Assembly (NCBI GenBank): GCA_032209605.1
Contig: JASFXZ010000071.1
Location: forward strand, 1-64,000
Reading direction: 5' to 3'
DNA from: Mactromeris polynyma
Taxonomy: Eukaryota > Mollusca > Bivalvia > Venerida > Mactridae
Length of the DNA: 64,000 nucleotides
In this document: piece by piece, positions 45,405 through 56,400 of the stretch
Numbering within the stretch: position 1 is the first letter of the stretch
How the letters are laid out: every line of letters starts with the position of its first letter
The notes under the pieces: model-generated
Databases searched by the model: none
Seen by the model: only the letters and a program-made list of their open reading frames with translations
Told to the model about the DNA's origin: nothing
Made by a program: the position numbers and the translations under genes

Positions 45405-45660
45405 CATAAACAGCCATGATCATGTAGTGGCATTTACAGTAATTACGATGGATGAAGACCCCAGATGTCCATTCTAGCATAACATTGGGCACAGACGGGT
45501 ACCTCGTCGGAACCACCGACGGTTCGCAAGCCTGCATGATAGCTTCCTCATATACAAATTCTACAGCCTGTATTGGATTCGAACCAGCAGTGGTAAAGAG
45601 CGAGTGATAAGCTAGTCTGTACACTTGATTTAGGTCTACTAGTATAACTGTCACTGCGTC
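45405..45660 (-). mobile_element. SINE-like element in an intron
   Basis: On the minus strand a B-box-like ggttcgaatcc (45573-45583) is followed by a more GC-rich body with cgaggtacccgtctgtgccc and cactacatgatcatggctg. The upstream 45 bp only weakly resemble an A box. The long open frame across it (45397-45711) has no protein family resemblance and lies in the wrong context for an exon. SINE assignment is an inference from the tRNA-type word and composition. Confidence 0.5.
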
Positions 45661-45711
45661 GCAGGGGAATCTGTTTGTAAGATAATTGTCAGGATATAAA
45701 AACTGAACCAT

Positions 45712-46331
45712 TTTACTTGAGAAAAAACACTTAATTTAAGAAGTTTTTTAAAGCACCCGAGGGCGGAATTAGTTTGCTGATTTGAAGGGAGACAAGAAAG
45801 GTGAGTGTGCCCGCGGAGAGGTGGCAATAATTAAAGAGAACAAGTTCTGATAATATAATTAGGTTTAAAAAAACCCATAAATATGACTTGTTTGTGCATA
45901 AAACAAACTATGACCGAAATTATCCAGCAGGTTAATTAATGCGTACATATTGTTACTGCAAGACATATGGTAAAAGAAAACTTGTTAATGGTAGAATGAT
46001 TTAAGAGTCTACCTCTTTCAATGGAATTAATTCATTCATCTACATCGTCTGTTTCAGGAAACAAAAAATATATTTTTTGATAAATGTACACGTCCCATAT
46101 ACACTAATATAGAAAATAATAGTAACGTTTAGGTAACAAATATGTTTTGTTTTAATTAGTTGTGACGAGGATATTTTGTCCGGTTGAGAAAAACACTCGT
46201 TATGTGTCCATTATATCTTACAAGCGAGTGGCATTTATTTATGAAGCCATCAAAAAGCTGAATTCATGGTCATATTGTCCAGGAAGTCACATAATGGTAT
46301 TTACACATAAGTATTCAAGGAAGAACCTATT
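45712..46331. other. Intronic DNA of the Hv1-like gene
   Basis: AT-rich, no feature seen. Confidence 0.5.
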
Positions 46332-46512
46332 TACAGTCGGACCTCGTTTATTCGACAACGTTTTATCTGAATACTCGGTATTATCCGAAATAAATATGAG
46401 GTCCCGGTGTATCGTCTCATGCGTATTTATTGAAATGGGCTGTTAGAAACCATGTGTTATTCAAAATATAATTTCGGTCTCGATTAAATCGAACGAACGA
46501 GGTCCGACTGTA
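46332..46512. mobile_element. MITE, pogo/Tc1-mariner-like, cagtcggacctcgtt TIRs
   Basis: 181 bp from tacagtcggacctcgttta to cgaacgaggtccgactgta. The TIRs of about 17 bp begin CAGT next to TA at both ends, the TA being the expected target duplication of Tc1/mariner/pogo elements. End fragments of the same family are at 15259-15281 and 16016-16033. No coding capacity. Confidence 0.85.
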
Positions 46513-47001
46513 TTTGCTATGTACATGTTTTCTTGTCGATCAAAGGAACAACGGATACAACAATAGGCATTAAATGTGTGTGTATGTTTTTATCGGAGGA
46601 AACATGACTACATTATCCAGTTAGAACGCTATACAAGCAAACAATAAGTATGCATGACACTTGCAGTTTTTATTTTTCTGATATTTCTTTACTCGATTAT
46701 CGAACCCCAGAAAACTAAGTCCGACTTTCACCGGAATCAATGGGCTTATTGTTTTGGCTTCATAGAAGTCGCTATTCAAATTCCTTGGTTGATTCAACAT
46801 GATATATTACACAAAGAACATGCGACAGGTCGATAAAATGATGATTAACCTTCTACAATTATACAGTTGATGTATTTTGAAAAGAAACAAGATTGGTGAT
46901 CAGTGCGATATTTGCTTCACCTATTATTGAACAATTTAACTTCTTCATCTATTGCAAAATATAGTATGTTATTGGTTCCATTTGCTTAGTTAAATATAGC
47001 A
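46513..47001. other. Intronic DNA of the Hv1-like gene
   Basis: No feature that I can support; the open frame at 46654-46836 is unrecognised. Confidence 0.45.
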
Positions 47002-47181
47002 ATGAATCTTGAAGCTAAGCAGGAAATGGCACGTACAAAGTGCATTGCCACCCCAAAAGCTCTTAGACGCATGAGGCAAATCGGACGCAACACACAACTG
47101 AACGTAAAATTTGAATATCGTCTTGGTAAAATCACAACTGAGGAATTATATCTTGGTTATTCTAACGCAAAGGAAAAGTAG
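47002..47181 (+). CDS. Small unrecognised ORF, 59 residues
   Basis: ATG at 47002 to TAG at 47179-47181, with an in-frame stop at 46987-46989 before it. The peptide is highly charged and helical in look (KALRRMRQIGRNTQLNVKF, then GKITTEELYLGYSNAKEK). Composition is less AT-driven than the flanks, which is why I list it. I do not recognise it. It lies on the opposite strand inside a long intron and could be a fragment of a mobile-element protein or chance. Confidence 0.25.
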   Translation: MNLEAKQEMARTKCIATPKALRRMRQIGRNTQLNVKFEYRLGKITTEELYLGYSNAKEK

Positions 47182-48515
47182 TTTTATTTTTGATAACGAC
47201 TATATCAAATGTTGATTTTAAGTTACCAAAATCTTTACAGCAGTACGGAAGAAAATTGGTTCGGGAAACAATGTGCAACCTGCCATAATCTGTCTGTGCG
47301 TTATATCACCCGCCTTTGCTTTATCAACTGATTCTTTAATATATCTCCTATTTGTCACAGAATTCATATCATATAACCATATTTTCCGTTAATGGCTTTT
47401 AGTTTAATACCAAGCGTCTGGCTTCTTCTACAATCGAGCGTTTGATTGAAAAAACAGCGTCTGTTTGAACGCGACCCTCTGCGAGAAGAGGACATCAGCC
47501 AGTGTATCAACCTAAACATGAGTGAAGCATGTACTTTTATTGCCCTATCATGCGTTAAACGAATGCAGATATAAACCAATGGCCAAGGTGCGAACGTATT
47601 TATATCATAATCTTTCTACTAGGTAAATATATTTATTTATATCTACATGAGCTTTATGTGGAACATTTTAAATCTACAGACGGACTAACGAACTCACTAC
47701 GAAAGAGAATGTAATGATTATAAGTGATATCTTGCAAACTCTTTATATATGCATCTGTTGCATATGAATCTGTCACTTAAACTGATTTATGTATTAAACA
47801 ACAATTCATGGTCGGTCATTTGCCCCGTTAAACTATTCCGTTAATACGTTGACTTGTCGTCTAATACGGTCACATTTGACTACTTGCAATTAATAATTCC
47901 AAAAATAGATGTTGCCATTGTTGGACGTAAACAAGTTTCCAGACGAAAACAAACCGTCTAAGATCCTGAATGACACGGATGATGTTGCTAAGTAACTGTA
48001 TAATCGGAATGTTTAGGGACATATTATCTAAATAATGTGGTAAAAAATGTGTCCATTTGAAACTACGTTTTTATTAGAGAAAACAATTCGTCATAAATTT
48101 CGACCAGCCACTTACAGCACTGGTCGACTTACGAAAACTTAGTGGGATGTTTATGTACAATACAGCCATTTACATTTATAGAACCTGAAATATGCACATT
48201 GTAAATCAAACTAAACACTCGATGGAGTCAAAACTAAAACATCGGGAGAATGAGATTAACCACAATGCACTGTAGGTGAACAAAAACAAGAGTCATTGAC
48301 GTACATGAACTGCTTTCACAATAACTCATGATAGATATTAATCTTAAACTCATATGGAAACGAGAAATATCTTGAAAAAAGATGATCGGCGCAATTTGAA
48401 GGTTAAAATTTGTTGTGCAACATAAAAGATGCCAAGATGTTACGATTGCTGATCAATCCAGATCCAAAATGGATTTTGGTAAATTCACCGAAATTCGGTG
48501 GATTTCGGTAATGGT
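47182..48515. other. Intronic DNA of the Hv1-like gene
   Basis: AT-rich, no supported gene. A short palindrome, caccgaaattcggtg, sits at about 48487, just left of the Harbinger relic. Confidence 0.5.
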
Positions 48516-48909
48516 GCAGTCACACTATGACGTCACGTGTTAGAGAATCTTATACCTAGCGTATGAAAAATCATAAAATAATGTCAACACGTCGGCATAC
48601 GCCCAAAAAAAGCATTGAACATTCTACAGTATGAATACATTGAGCGTATTGGACGTATACATATCGTACGTCTTAACCTATGAGTAACTTATCACTAACT
48701 TATATATAACTTATGACAGCGTATCACAGCGTATGACCAGCGTATGTCCAGCGTTCTCGACTTATGCCCAACGTATGAGTAACTTATGATAAACCTATGC
48801 GCAGCGCACTCGGCGTATTGCCGACGATCACGTGACGTTCTGCATAAATACGGCACCGATCTCTACATTACCGCATTCATACTGTAGTCAGCGAGCTGTC
48901 AACATCAAC

Positions 48910-49563
48910 ATGGCACCCAAGAAAATGAAGAAGAAAGCAACCAAGAAATCTGCCAAGAGCCGGGATAGAGGCAAGAAGAACGTATCTACACCATCATCCT
49001 CACCACCATCCTTACCATCATCGTCCAAAGCTGACGATTCACCTGCTCATGATCTCCCTGCTGTGCCCCAAACCGGCCGCTCGCAATCACCACGCTCACC
49101 ACCTTCTCCTTCCAGTGATGGTTCCCGTGCCTCTCCTGTTGAATCAGTTGCTGCATCAGTGGCATCCACCTCCTCTCGTTACCCTGACGACAAGACCAAG
49201 AAGAAGATGAGGGCTAAGAAAATTGCTTGCTCCCTCACAGTGCAAGATGAGGAGCTCATGCTTGAGTTTCTCTAAGACAATCATGTCCTCTGGAATATGA
49301 AGATGACGGACTACAGGAGGACTGACAAGAAAGGCAAGATATAGGAGGACCAGGCACAGCGGATGGGCAAGACTTCAGAACTCCTCAGGGTATGGTTTAA
49401 GTCACTCAGAGACAACCACACACGCCTTGACAGGAAGAAGAGTGGGGATGGTGCACTTGAGCTCACTGAGAGGGAGGAGTGGATCATGGCAAAGTTCGGA
49501 TTCCTGAAAAACGTCATCCGACACCGTCCTGAGCCGTGCAATAGTGTAAGTATACAAGTATAA
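48910..49563 (+). pseudogene. Harbinger MADF/Myb-like DNA-binding protein, two stop codons
   Basis: The likely start is the ATG at 48910, with MAPKKMKKKATKKSAKSRDR; the longer frame from 48832 begins in the element's non-coding end. A Lys-rich N-terminus and a Ser/Pro-rich linker lead to a helical domain (TVQDEELMLEFL ... DNHVLWNMKMTDY ... LRVWFKSLRDNHTRL) that fits the MADF/Myb-SANT proteins carried by Harbinger elements. These bind the element ends and help import the transposase. In-frame stops at 49273-49275 (TAA) and 49342-49344 (TAG) break it; otherwise the frame is kept to at least 49563. Confidence 0.75.
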
Positions 49564-49724
49564 CTGCATTCATTTTTGTACCACCTATTCTACCATACTT
49601 GCACAAATTCATTATTGTGAAACATGAGACCTTCCTGTGACCATGACATACTTTTTCCGCTTCATCGACTTCCATTGTTAAGTTTTCGCATTTAATTGCT
49701 TATGCCACTCTCCGTAGTCAGCAT

Positions 49725-50277
49725 CTACATCATACATGTGTAGTCAGCATCTACAAGCGCTATCAGAACAACGGAGTAGAATCCTTTGTAGTTGTAGTAC
49801 ATGGACCCAGTCTTTGGAGGACACCGGCAGGCAACGTGTTTTCCATCAAGTGCCCCACATGTATAGAGGGAAGTTCCACTTTTCATAGAACTCGTCAGCA
49901 ATGGCACGCCATCCATCATGAGTGGTGGGGAAAACCATCACCTCGTCCATGTATTCATCAATGATGGTTTGACAGACTTCTCGGACGAGGAGTGACTGGA
50001 CGTTGTGAGACACCCTCCAACCGAACTTCATCGAGGCATACTTGCTCCCAGAGACAAGTTGACGCAATGTCAGGACAAGCTTCATGCCAGGCTCCAGGGG
50101 CTCCCTGTACCATGTTTGTTGCTTGGTGATCCTGGGCCCTACTCTGGCTAGCAGCTCGTCGAACATCTCGGGGGACATCCGCATGAAGTTCTCGAAAGAC
50201 GTGTGGTCCTCGTTCCAGAAGCTGGTCGTACAGGCCAAACTGCCGTCGCCTCCCGATCCATGGTCTAACCCAGACAT
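49725..50277 (-). pseudogene. Harbinger DDE transposase, frameshifted and truncated
   Basis: The first part (start at 50277) reads FENFMRMSPEMFDELLARVG ... KLVLTLRQLVSGSKYASM ... GWRAIADEFYEKWNFP. The second part, in another frame, continues with CGALDGKHVACRCPPKTGS and YYNYKGFYSVVLIALVDADY. This is the order seen in Harbinger (DDE_Tnp_4) transposases, and the D of ALDGKH is the first catalytic Asp. A one-base change near 49855-49862 shifts the frame. The gene stops after DADY, so the second Asp and the Glu are missing. A small tandem duplication (tagtcagcatctaca, twice at 49715-49755) marks the break. It cannot be active. Confidence 0.85.
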
Positions 50278-50310
50278 TCCGCGGTCGTTGACCTCTTCTC
50301 CTAATTTTTA

Positions 50311-51069
50311 ATGTTGAGACGGATGAATAAATTTCACTATACATGTACAAGAAATGAAACACTGAGAAATTGAGAGAAATTCTCAGTTTGTGAAGTTTAT
50401 TGAGACTAGGCCATGATTGAAAGACATTTGCTTCATGCAGTCCCTTGTCCCCGTTATAAATGAAGTTAACGCAAACAGCAGACATAACCGGTGTCGTGTG
50501 GTCGATTCAGGTTATACAATATAATCAGTTAGGACTATAAACTATATGGTACTTCTAGAAGTACTTGGTTCGGAGATTATAAAACCATGCTGCAAACTAA
50601 ATTTCGTTCTCAACTTGTTCGGTCCAATATAAACCTTTATGTTAAAGTAAATATTCAGATAAGTTATGTCGTGTACAGAATACTATATGGTTAATATCAT
50701 TATCTTACCACATTTGACTTGAGAAACTTTCAATACAAACTAGATGCGTCCACAGAACACGGATCCCCCACTATTGGCTTTTACGTCGAAAAAGGGCCAT
50801 AACTCCTTCAAACATGGGTAGACTAACCGATATCGAACTTGACCTATATTTTATTATCCTATGCTAATGTATAAATTATGAACTGGACCCATCCATCCGT
50901 TCAAGATTTATTTATCGGAACTAATTTTTCGAAGGACGGACGGACAGAAGTTACACTTTATTCTTTTTTGCTATTTTCGAAAAGCGGGAGCATAAACAAG
51001 AGGTACGCGCTTTGATATCAATATCTGGTCGTACAATCTCGGACCTTGGACACATTTTGCAATACTCAC
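50311..51069. other. Intronic DNA of the Hv1-like gene
   Basis: No feature seen. Confidence 0.5.
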
Positions 51070-51208
51070 TGTTGACGATCCTGATAACTCTCCATGGCAG
51101 AATAAATATCAGCAATGTGGCTCCCTCCTGACCAGGGCGTGCCCAGATTCCTTCCCAGAATGCAACATCTAAACACCAAGACACGGTAACAACAAAGGCA
51201 TCAAATAT
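51070..51208 (-). CDS. HVCN1: Hv1-like voltage-sensor protein: S3 and S4 exon
   Basis: Exon of 139 nt between acceptor tttttttcag|ATATTTG (51208) and donor AACA|GTGAGT (51070). It encodes IFDAFVVTVSWCLDVAFWE (S3), a short loop GIWARPGQEGA, and TLLIFILPWRVIRIVN (S4). The S3 aspartates at the positions of human Hv1 D174 and D185 are kept. S4 has the Hv1 signature W-R-x-x-R-x-x-N, matching W207, R208, R211 and N214. The position of the first gating arginine, R205, is Leu and is followed by Pro. The S3-S4 His that binds zinc in human Hv1 is absent. Alternative reading: a relative of TMEM266, the vertebrate Hv1-like sensor protein; loss of an S4 charge would not exclude this. Confidence 0.88.
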
Positions 51209-51228
51209 CTGAAAAAAACAAAACACAA

Positions 51229-51395
51229 TACAGTAAAACCACCTTTAAAGACCATCTCGAAATTAAGACCATACCGCTATATTACGACCATATTTTAATG
51301 GACACCTTTTTTCATTTTTTTCTTCTATATTTTACCTCGATAACCAGACCTACTTTCTTGGCGGTCTTATTATTGAGATTGCACTTAATAAGAAA
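51229..51395. mobile_element. MITE, diverged copy of the aacctcaata family
   Basis: Starts tacagtaaaaccacctttaa and keeps aagaccat words and tcttattattgag near the end. The right terminal repeat is lost. It lies 20 bp upstream of the S3-S4 exon's acceptor, so it forms the end of that intron. Confidence 0.6.
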
Positions 51396-51654
51396 GAAAT
51401 GTCTGTACATAAATCTATCTTCAGCATATTTTATCATAATTATGAAGAGTTGTATGAGATATTTGTTCTCTGCGTCTTATAACTTTTCAGTGTGGTCAAG
51501 TTGATAATTGTCAAATATGCAGTTGCGTAATTCGATATCAATACACGGGACATAACTCTTTCCAATTAAAACTTTGCCTCGATTTGTCTAATGGAGTTGT
51601 CTCCCTTATTCACAAAAAAATATAATTAATTCCTAGATATAAAATTCCTTGAGA

Positions 51655-51826
51655 TACAATACAACCTCTCTCCGGTGCAACACACTTTATGAGATGCAAA
51701 CGTTGACTGTTGTTGAGAGGTTGTTGCTCAAGAGAGGCTTAATTAATGATAATTGTCTACGGGAAAAATAGTAATGTTGTTGAAGATCGTTGCTCAAGGG
51801 GGACATTTGAAGAGGTTGGGCTGCAT
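51655..51826. mobile_element. MITE, aacctctc/gagaggtt family
   Basis: About 172 bp from tacaatacaacctctc to gaagaggttgggctgca. Similar to 55520-55696 and in part to 15363-15476. No coding capacity. Confidence 0.65.
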
Positions 51827-52552
51827 ATTTAAACTGTTAATTAGTCTATTCGCTATCCGTCGAAGCTATGAGGACAGTGCATCTTTCAAACAACCGCTTT
51901 TTACTGTATTCTAATTCGGTATAAAATGATAAAAGGTCTTAATTAAAGCAGGTACGTCTATTTATGGACAAAACACTCGATTGTCGAATTCATGTGGCAA
52001 CCGTCAACGGAAAAGTACGGTTTTACGGCAATTGATACTCACCGTTGCAAGAGTGTACGTAAAAGTACGGTTTTACGACATTATCATTTGCCTTTAAATA
52101 TATTTTAAATCAGGGAATAATAAAAATAAACAGATTTTCTTTATTAGACTAAATACCGTACATTTCCGTAGAGGCTGGCCATGGTGGTGTTGGGGCTTTT
52201 TGTTCAAAGCTAACAAATGACTCCATATATACAGATGACCTTTTTGAAGGCTAGAGTATAACTTATGTTATGATGCATACCGTCTAGACTTTGGTCAAAT
52301 AATATTTTCAATATATTGTCTGTGAAAAACAATTCAAACGTCATTATAGAAAATAGCGAGGCTGACATATTGGTTGGCACCAGAACAACTGCATTAAAAT
52401 ATTGGATTGGTTGTTCGGATTAGATAAGGAAGTTCGTGTTACAAACAACAATGACGTCGGCCGTCACAAACATTCTAACAGTATGTAGTTAAATCGTTCG
52501 TCTTATTAATAGCAGACGACTGTATTTTATTCGTTGTATCAATTTTCTTTTG
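51827..52552. other. Intronic DNA of the Hv1-like gene
   Basis: No feature except a small local duplication of aaaagtacggttttacg at about 52011 and 52062. Confidence 0.5.
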
Positions 52553-52732
52553 TAAAGTAAAACCTCAATAATAAGACCACCCTTGGGACGCTTGAAATTG
52601 GTTCTGTTTTTGATGTGGTCTTAGTATTGAGGTTGAATAAAGAGCAAAACTTTGAAAATGCACTTGAAAATTGTATTCTTAATTTGGGGTGGTCTTATTA
52701 TTGAGGTATACTTTAAGTGAGGTTTTACTGTA
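52553..52732. mobile_element. MITE, Tc1/mariner-like, aacctcaata family
   Basis: 180 bp from taaagtaaaacctcaataat to gtgaggttttactgta. Close relative of 16136-16316 with the same internal words (gaccacccttgggac, gaggttgaataaagagcaa). Confidence 0.75.
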
Positions 52733-53028
52733 TTTTCATTTCATACAGTATACATGTGAAGTTAGCAATTTCAGGAATAACAGCAGCAGTAGCAGGATTA
52801 CTCTTTTTGTTGCCGGTAGTTCTAGTTGTAATATTGCTATCACTGTTTCAGGTCACTTCCTGGTGGAACTGTTGTCCTATCCAGTCAATGCGATTTTACG
52901 TAAAATTGAAAATAATTATAGTGTTTCTATCAATTCCTTCACTTGGTTTAGAATTTATAAATTGACAGAAAATTAACATTTATTTTCATAATTCTGCGAT
53001 GTTATATTAGTTTCTAGCTGTATATTGA

Positions 53029-53172
53029 ATTCGGGGAATTCAAATTGTGAATTCGTGCAATTGAAATCGTGAAATCACGAATTCGAGATTATGAATTTGT
53101 GAAGTTGAAATCGAGAATTTATGAATTCGAAATTATGAATTTGTGGACTTGAAATCTTGAAATCGTGAGTTT
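53029..53172 (+). repeat. Irregular gaattc / gaaatcgtga repeat
   Basis: Alternating words gaattc, gaaatcgtga, gaaatcgag and attatgaatttgtg repeat about five times with uneven spacing. Confidence 0.6.
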
Positions 53173-53362
53173 TCTAGGATGCGAATGTCACCACCAGTCT
53201 TTCGTAGTTACTGCTGTTACGGTTTCTACTTGTACTGCTAACTTCACATCTGTTTGTTTTCGAAACAAAATATTTAGTTCGGGCTAAATACAATAAATAT
53301 GATCAATTATATAAGTATACTCGTGAAGGGAGTACATAAAGGACCGTACAAAAAGGTCTTAC

Positions 53363-53416
53363 CTCAAGTTTATGGTGAAGGAAATGTCTTCCCATAGCAA
53401 AAATCTTTAGAAAAGA
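53363..53416 (-). CDS. HVCN1: Hv1-like voltage-sensor protein: end of S2 and S2-S3 linker exon
   Basis: A 54-nt exon between acceptor atattttcag|TCTTTT (53416) and donor CTTGAG|GTAAGA (53363), phase 0 at both ends. It encodes SFLKIFAMGRHFLHHKLE. With the Glu that ends the preceding exon this makes E-S-F-L-K, matching the S2 pair E153/K157 of human Hv1. The final HKLE joined to the next exon's IFD matches the E171-to-D174 spacing. It is too short to notice alone; its identity rests on exact in-frame fit to both neighbours. Confidence 0.85.
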
Positions 53417-54945
53417 CTGAAAATATGTAATGTATAGGTTTACCATTGAGACAGAACCAATATAATGTCTAGAATGACTATTGGCAATGTGAATTGATAG
53501 AGAACATACGTTTGATGGCATGAACTTATCAATTATCATAACGTTCAGAACGTTACATCTACTGGATCCTCTCAGACGTCGACAAACCGAGTGTGCCTTT
53601 TCCACACGCTATAAATATTGTAATTCTCTGTTTATTGTAAAATTTCCAAACTCATCGAGACCGAATCCATTTTTTATCAGACACGGTAAGTTAACAAACA
53701 TATCTGACAAAGTATGTGTTCACATGTCAACGGTATTAAGGAAACAAATAACTTCAGCACGGAAACAGATTCGCACCATGTTGCAATTTTTGTGCTGGGT
53801 ACCGCCTTTGAGTCATTGACGTATTTCTGATAGTCGATGCATTCTTTCAATATTGCAAATAACGAGGCTTGTTCGGAAATTATTATTGAGACAACATAAA
53901 TTATAAGAGCAATGAAAGAGATGCTAACTTCATACTACAGCACTGAATATTTAAACTTGACTGCTCCCTAAATATATAATATTAATATGTTGCCATGACT
54001 AGATTGCTGTCAGGGTGTGGCGGAAGTGGATCAGTCCGTTAGACCCGGAGCACGCCGTCATCATGATCGCGACACCATGCTAATGTAGCTGAACATCGGA
54101 CGTGTTTATCCTTGCATTTACTCAAAGAAAACAACAACCAGCCGAATGATATTTATATGACACTTAACGGACATAGAACACGTGTTTTCAGTCAATATTT
54201 TATGTTCTGGTACCACCCCTATGTTGTGTTTGTAGTGCAATGTCTCGAACAATCTGAAGCGCTTCAAATCTTATTGAATTAAATGCATCCGATGTCAAAT
54301 TGTCAATGACAAATTACTTCAGAGTTGTCAAGAGTTGACGAATCTTCAGACAAACATCCGTGCTAGCGAAATACCAGTGCCCTAGTCATGCCATCCAATG
54401 TCTTTTTAACATGTTCTTAATTTCCGTTGTCAACTATCACAATTCGACAAACAATTAAATGAACGTCCGCTGCTCCGCCGTTATCTATAAACTCGTGATG
54501 ACGCAACAATTTATTTTTTACCGACTTCCATTAAACAAGACACTTTTTTGTTTTATTATGAAACTACATAATACAGCCACAGACTGAAGCCAAACATGTA
54601 TAATCTTGATGACAGTAAAGATCATGACGTTTGCCAGCTATTTCTAGTTTTACATAACCACTGTACCATTATAATAGAGGTTATATTTTAAATTATCGCT
54701 TTTTACGGCGTGCTCCGGGTACCTATACCCATGACAAGTTCAAAAATTATTTATCTACGTATCAATCCTTACCATTTCTTTGTGTTGTTTTTACTTATGA
54801 GGGGTTTCTGCATGCTTGTACCAAATTTGAACTAAAATTGTTGCGCAAATTGTGACAAACTGACTGTTTCAATATTTTCCGAATAAGCCTCGTACCTCTA
54901 AAAAACAATCCATGAAAATAGTAGTTACATATATGAAGATATTAC
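53417..54945. other. Intron of the Hv1-like gene (1529 nt)
   Basis: AT-rich; the short frames at 53303-53605 and 53520-53819 are not genes. No repeat recognised. Confidence 0.6.
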
Positions 54946-55089
54946 CTCAACAAGAAGTATAGACAATATTGCCATGGAACCAATATGGAAGACGTGGGTT
55001 AGTTCATACAACAGGTGATCATCATGTTCCCCACCCCCTCCGGCACGTGCCTGTGGACCTGCTGAACGGGAAAATCTCGACAATGCGGG
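54946..55089 (-). CDS. HVCN1: Hv1-like voltage-sensor protein: end of S1-S2 loop and S2 exon
   Basis: A 144-nt exon between acceptor atttccag|CCCGCATTG (55089) and donor GTTGAG|GTAATA (54946), phase 0 at both ends. It encodes a basic, Gly-rich segment (PALSRFSRSAGPQARAGGGG), then EHDDHLLYELTHVFHIGSM and AILSILLVE. The VFH motif places a His at the position of the zinc-binding H140 of human Hv1. LLVE supplies the S2 Glu (E153), completed by the Lys of the next exon. The RSAGPQARAGGGG segment is part of an unusually long S1-S2 loop. Confidence 0.85.
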
Positions 55090-55519
55090 CTGGAAATATA
55101 CAAAACATGTATATATACGTATACACTTAACAAAACTGTGTACAGGTATAAGTATTTACCTTTCTCGGTCAGTATTAGTCTGATCTTGTTGAAATTTTCA
55201 ACAAATATAGCGTAGATACCTGGCATAAATATCTCTGTTATTTTAAGTCATTAATCCACAGAATGAACAAGTACAATCAATAAATGTGATGATGCGAGAA
55301 CAATGAATACTTCAGCTCCTACTTTAAAACGATCGGGTTGATTGAAAAAAAATATATTAGCGCTGTCTATTCATGGTTCAGCGCACCATGTTATTTAAAT
55401 CAAACAAATCAACCAGAGAATCGTGATCTACACATAGCCAATATGCAAAATGTCGTGTAGAAATGTTAATCAATAAAAAAACAGCATTAAAAAGTGCACA
55501 CTTTAAGTTTTGTTAGCTG
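55090..55519. other. Intronic DNA of the Hv1-like gene
   Basis: No feature seen. Confidence 0.5.
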
Positions 55520-55696
55520 TACAATACAACCTCTCTAGACCAACACGTTCAGGGAGACGCACAGTTATGTAGTTGTTGAAAGGTTGATGTAGAGAGGTGA
55601 AATTTATAGTAAATTCTTCCAACAGGAAACATGATATTGTTGTTGACGAAATGTTTTTGCTTTAAGAGAGGGTCGCATCTGAGAGATTGAACTGTA
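55520..55696. mobile_element. MITE, aacctctc/gagaggtt family, both ends visible
   Basis: 177 bp from tacaatacaacctctc to gagagattgaactgta; imperfect TIRs starting TACA, with TA at both ends. Confidence 0.7.
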
Positions 55697-55793
55697 TGTA
55701 ACATAGGAACAGAAATACAAATGTCTCTATTTGTCCATTTTTGCTGCCCGGTATTTCAGACAAAAGACAGGTCGATCACCATACTGAATGCCG

Positions 55794-55943
55794 TTGATTC
55801 GAACCTGGACCATCAATGACTCATCAACTGATGAGTTTCTTATCTACTACTAATAGTTTGAATTTCCATTGATTCGAACCTGGACCATTAATGACTCATC
55901 AACTGATGAGTTTCTTATCTACTAGTAATAGTTTGAATTTCCA
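55794..55943 (-). repeat. Two tandem 75-bp tRNA-like units
   Basis: Period 75 bp, three differences between copies. On the minus strand each unit reads an anticodon-arm-like hairpin (actcatcagttgatgagt), then tggtccaggttcgaatcaa with a B-box-like ggttcgaatc. It looks like a tandem dimer of a tRNA-derived SINE head. The plus-strand ctgatgag is part of this hairpin. Confidence 0.65.
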
Positions 55944-56400
55944 TTGAAACATGACTGTTTGTTCTAAAACTGCATGGAGATGTTGTTGTCATTTACGACT
56001 TCAGTTCCTGTTGCTGTTTTTAGAAATTGAAAATATATATCTGAGTTTTTTTGTTTTTGTTTTGTTAAGTTTATTGTAAACCTCGACTAACAACTCATGT
56101 GATAAAAATGAAAACTATTTATCTACCATTTCTGTTTGGCTAGTCACAACAGAAATGCGATTAATATTGCGTTTCTACTCGCTAAGCATCGTTATTTTAC
56201 ACCAAAAAGACGAAAATAGCGAAACGGGCGAAATATATTAGGTGATATATAGCGACGCTACTCATTTGTCCCCGCCATAATTATGTACCATTGACTATAT
56301 ATACGCAAAACAACGTCCTTACGCCTCGATGGATACGCTTCTAACAGTCAAATCGCTTCTTCGCGGGAAAAAAAACATTCATCCTAAAAAACACACAAAC
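55944..56400. other. Intronic DNA of the Hv1-like gene
   Basis: No feature seen; it ends at the splice donor of the loop exon. Confidence 0.5.

Larger units (their letters stand above)
48516..50310. mobile_element. PIF/Harbinger DNA transposon relic
   Basis: The left end gcagtcacactatgacgtca starts like the element at 18498. Bases 48540-48830 are crowded with agcgtatg, aacttatg, acgtatg and similar words, a typical motif-packed subterminal region. Two convergent genes follow: a Myb/SANT-MADF-like gene on plus and a DDE transposase on minus, both broken. This two-gene make-up is the hallmark of Harbinger elements. No right terminal repeat was found, so the right end is lost or beyond what I can see. 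The relic sits in the intron between the S3-S4 and coiled-coil exons of the host gene. Confidence 0.8.

Noticed and set aside
45397..45711. Open minus-strand frame as another exon of the Hv1-like gene
   Set aside because: It carries a tRNA-type B box and a SINE-like body, and has no resemblance to channel sequence; the neighbouring exons already join in frame without it.
55794..55943. Possible hammerhead ribozyme (ctgatgag word)
   Set aside because: The GAAA and NUH core parts are not placed correctly; ctgatgag is one side of an actcatca/tgatgagt hairpin in a tRNA-like repeat.
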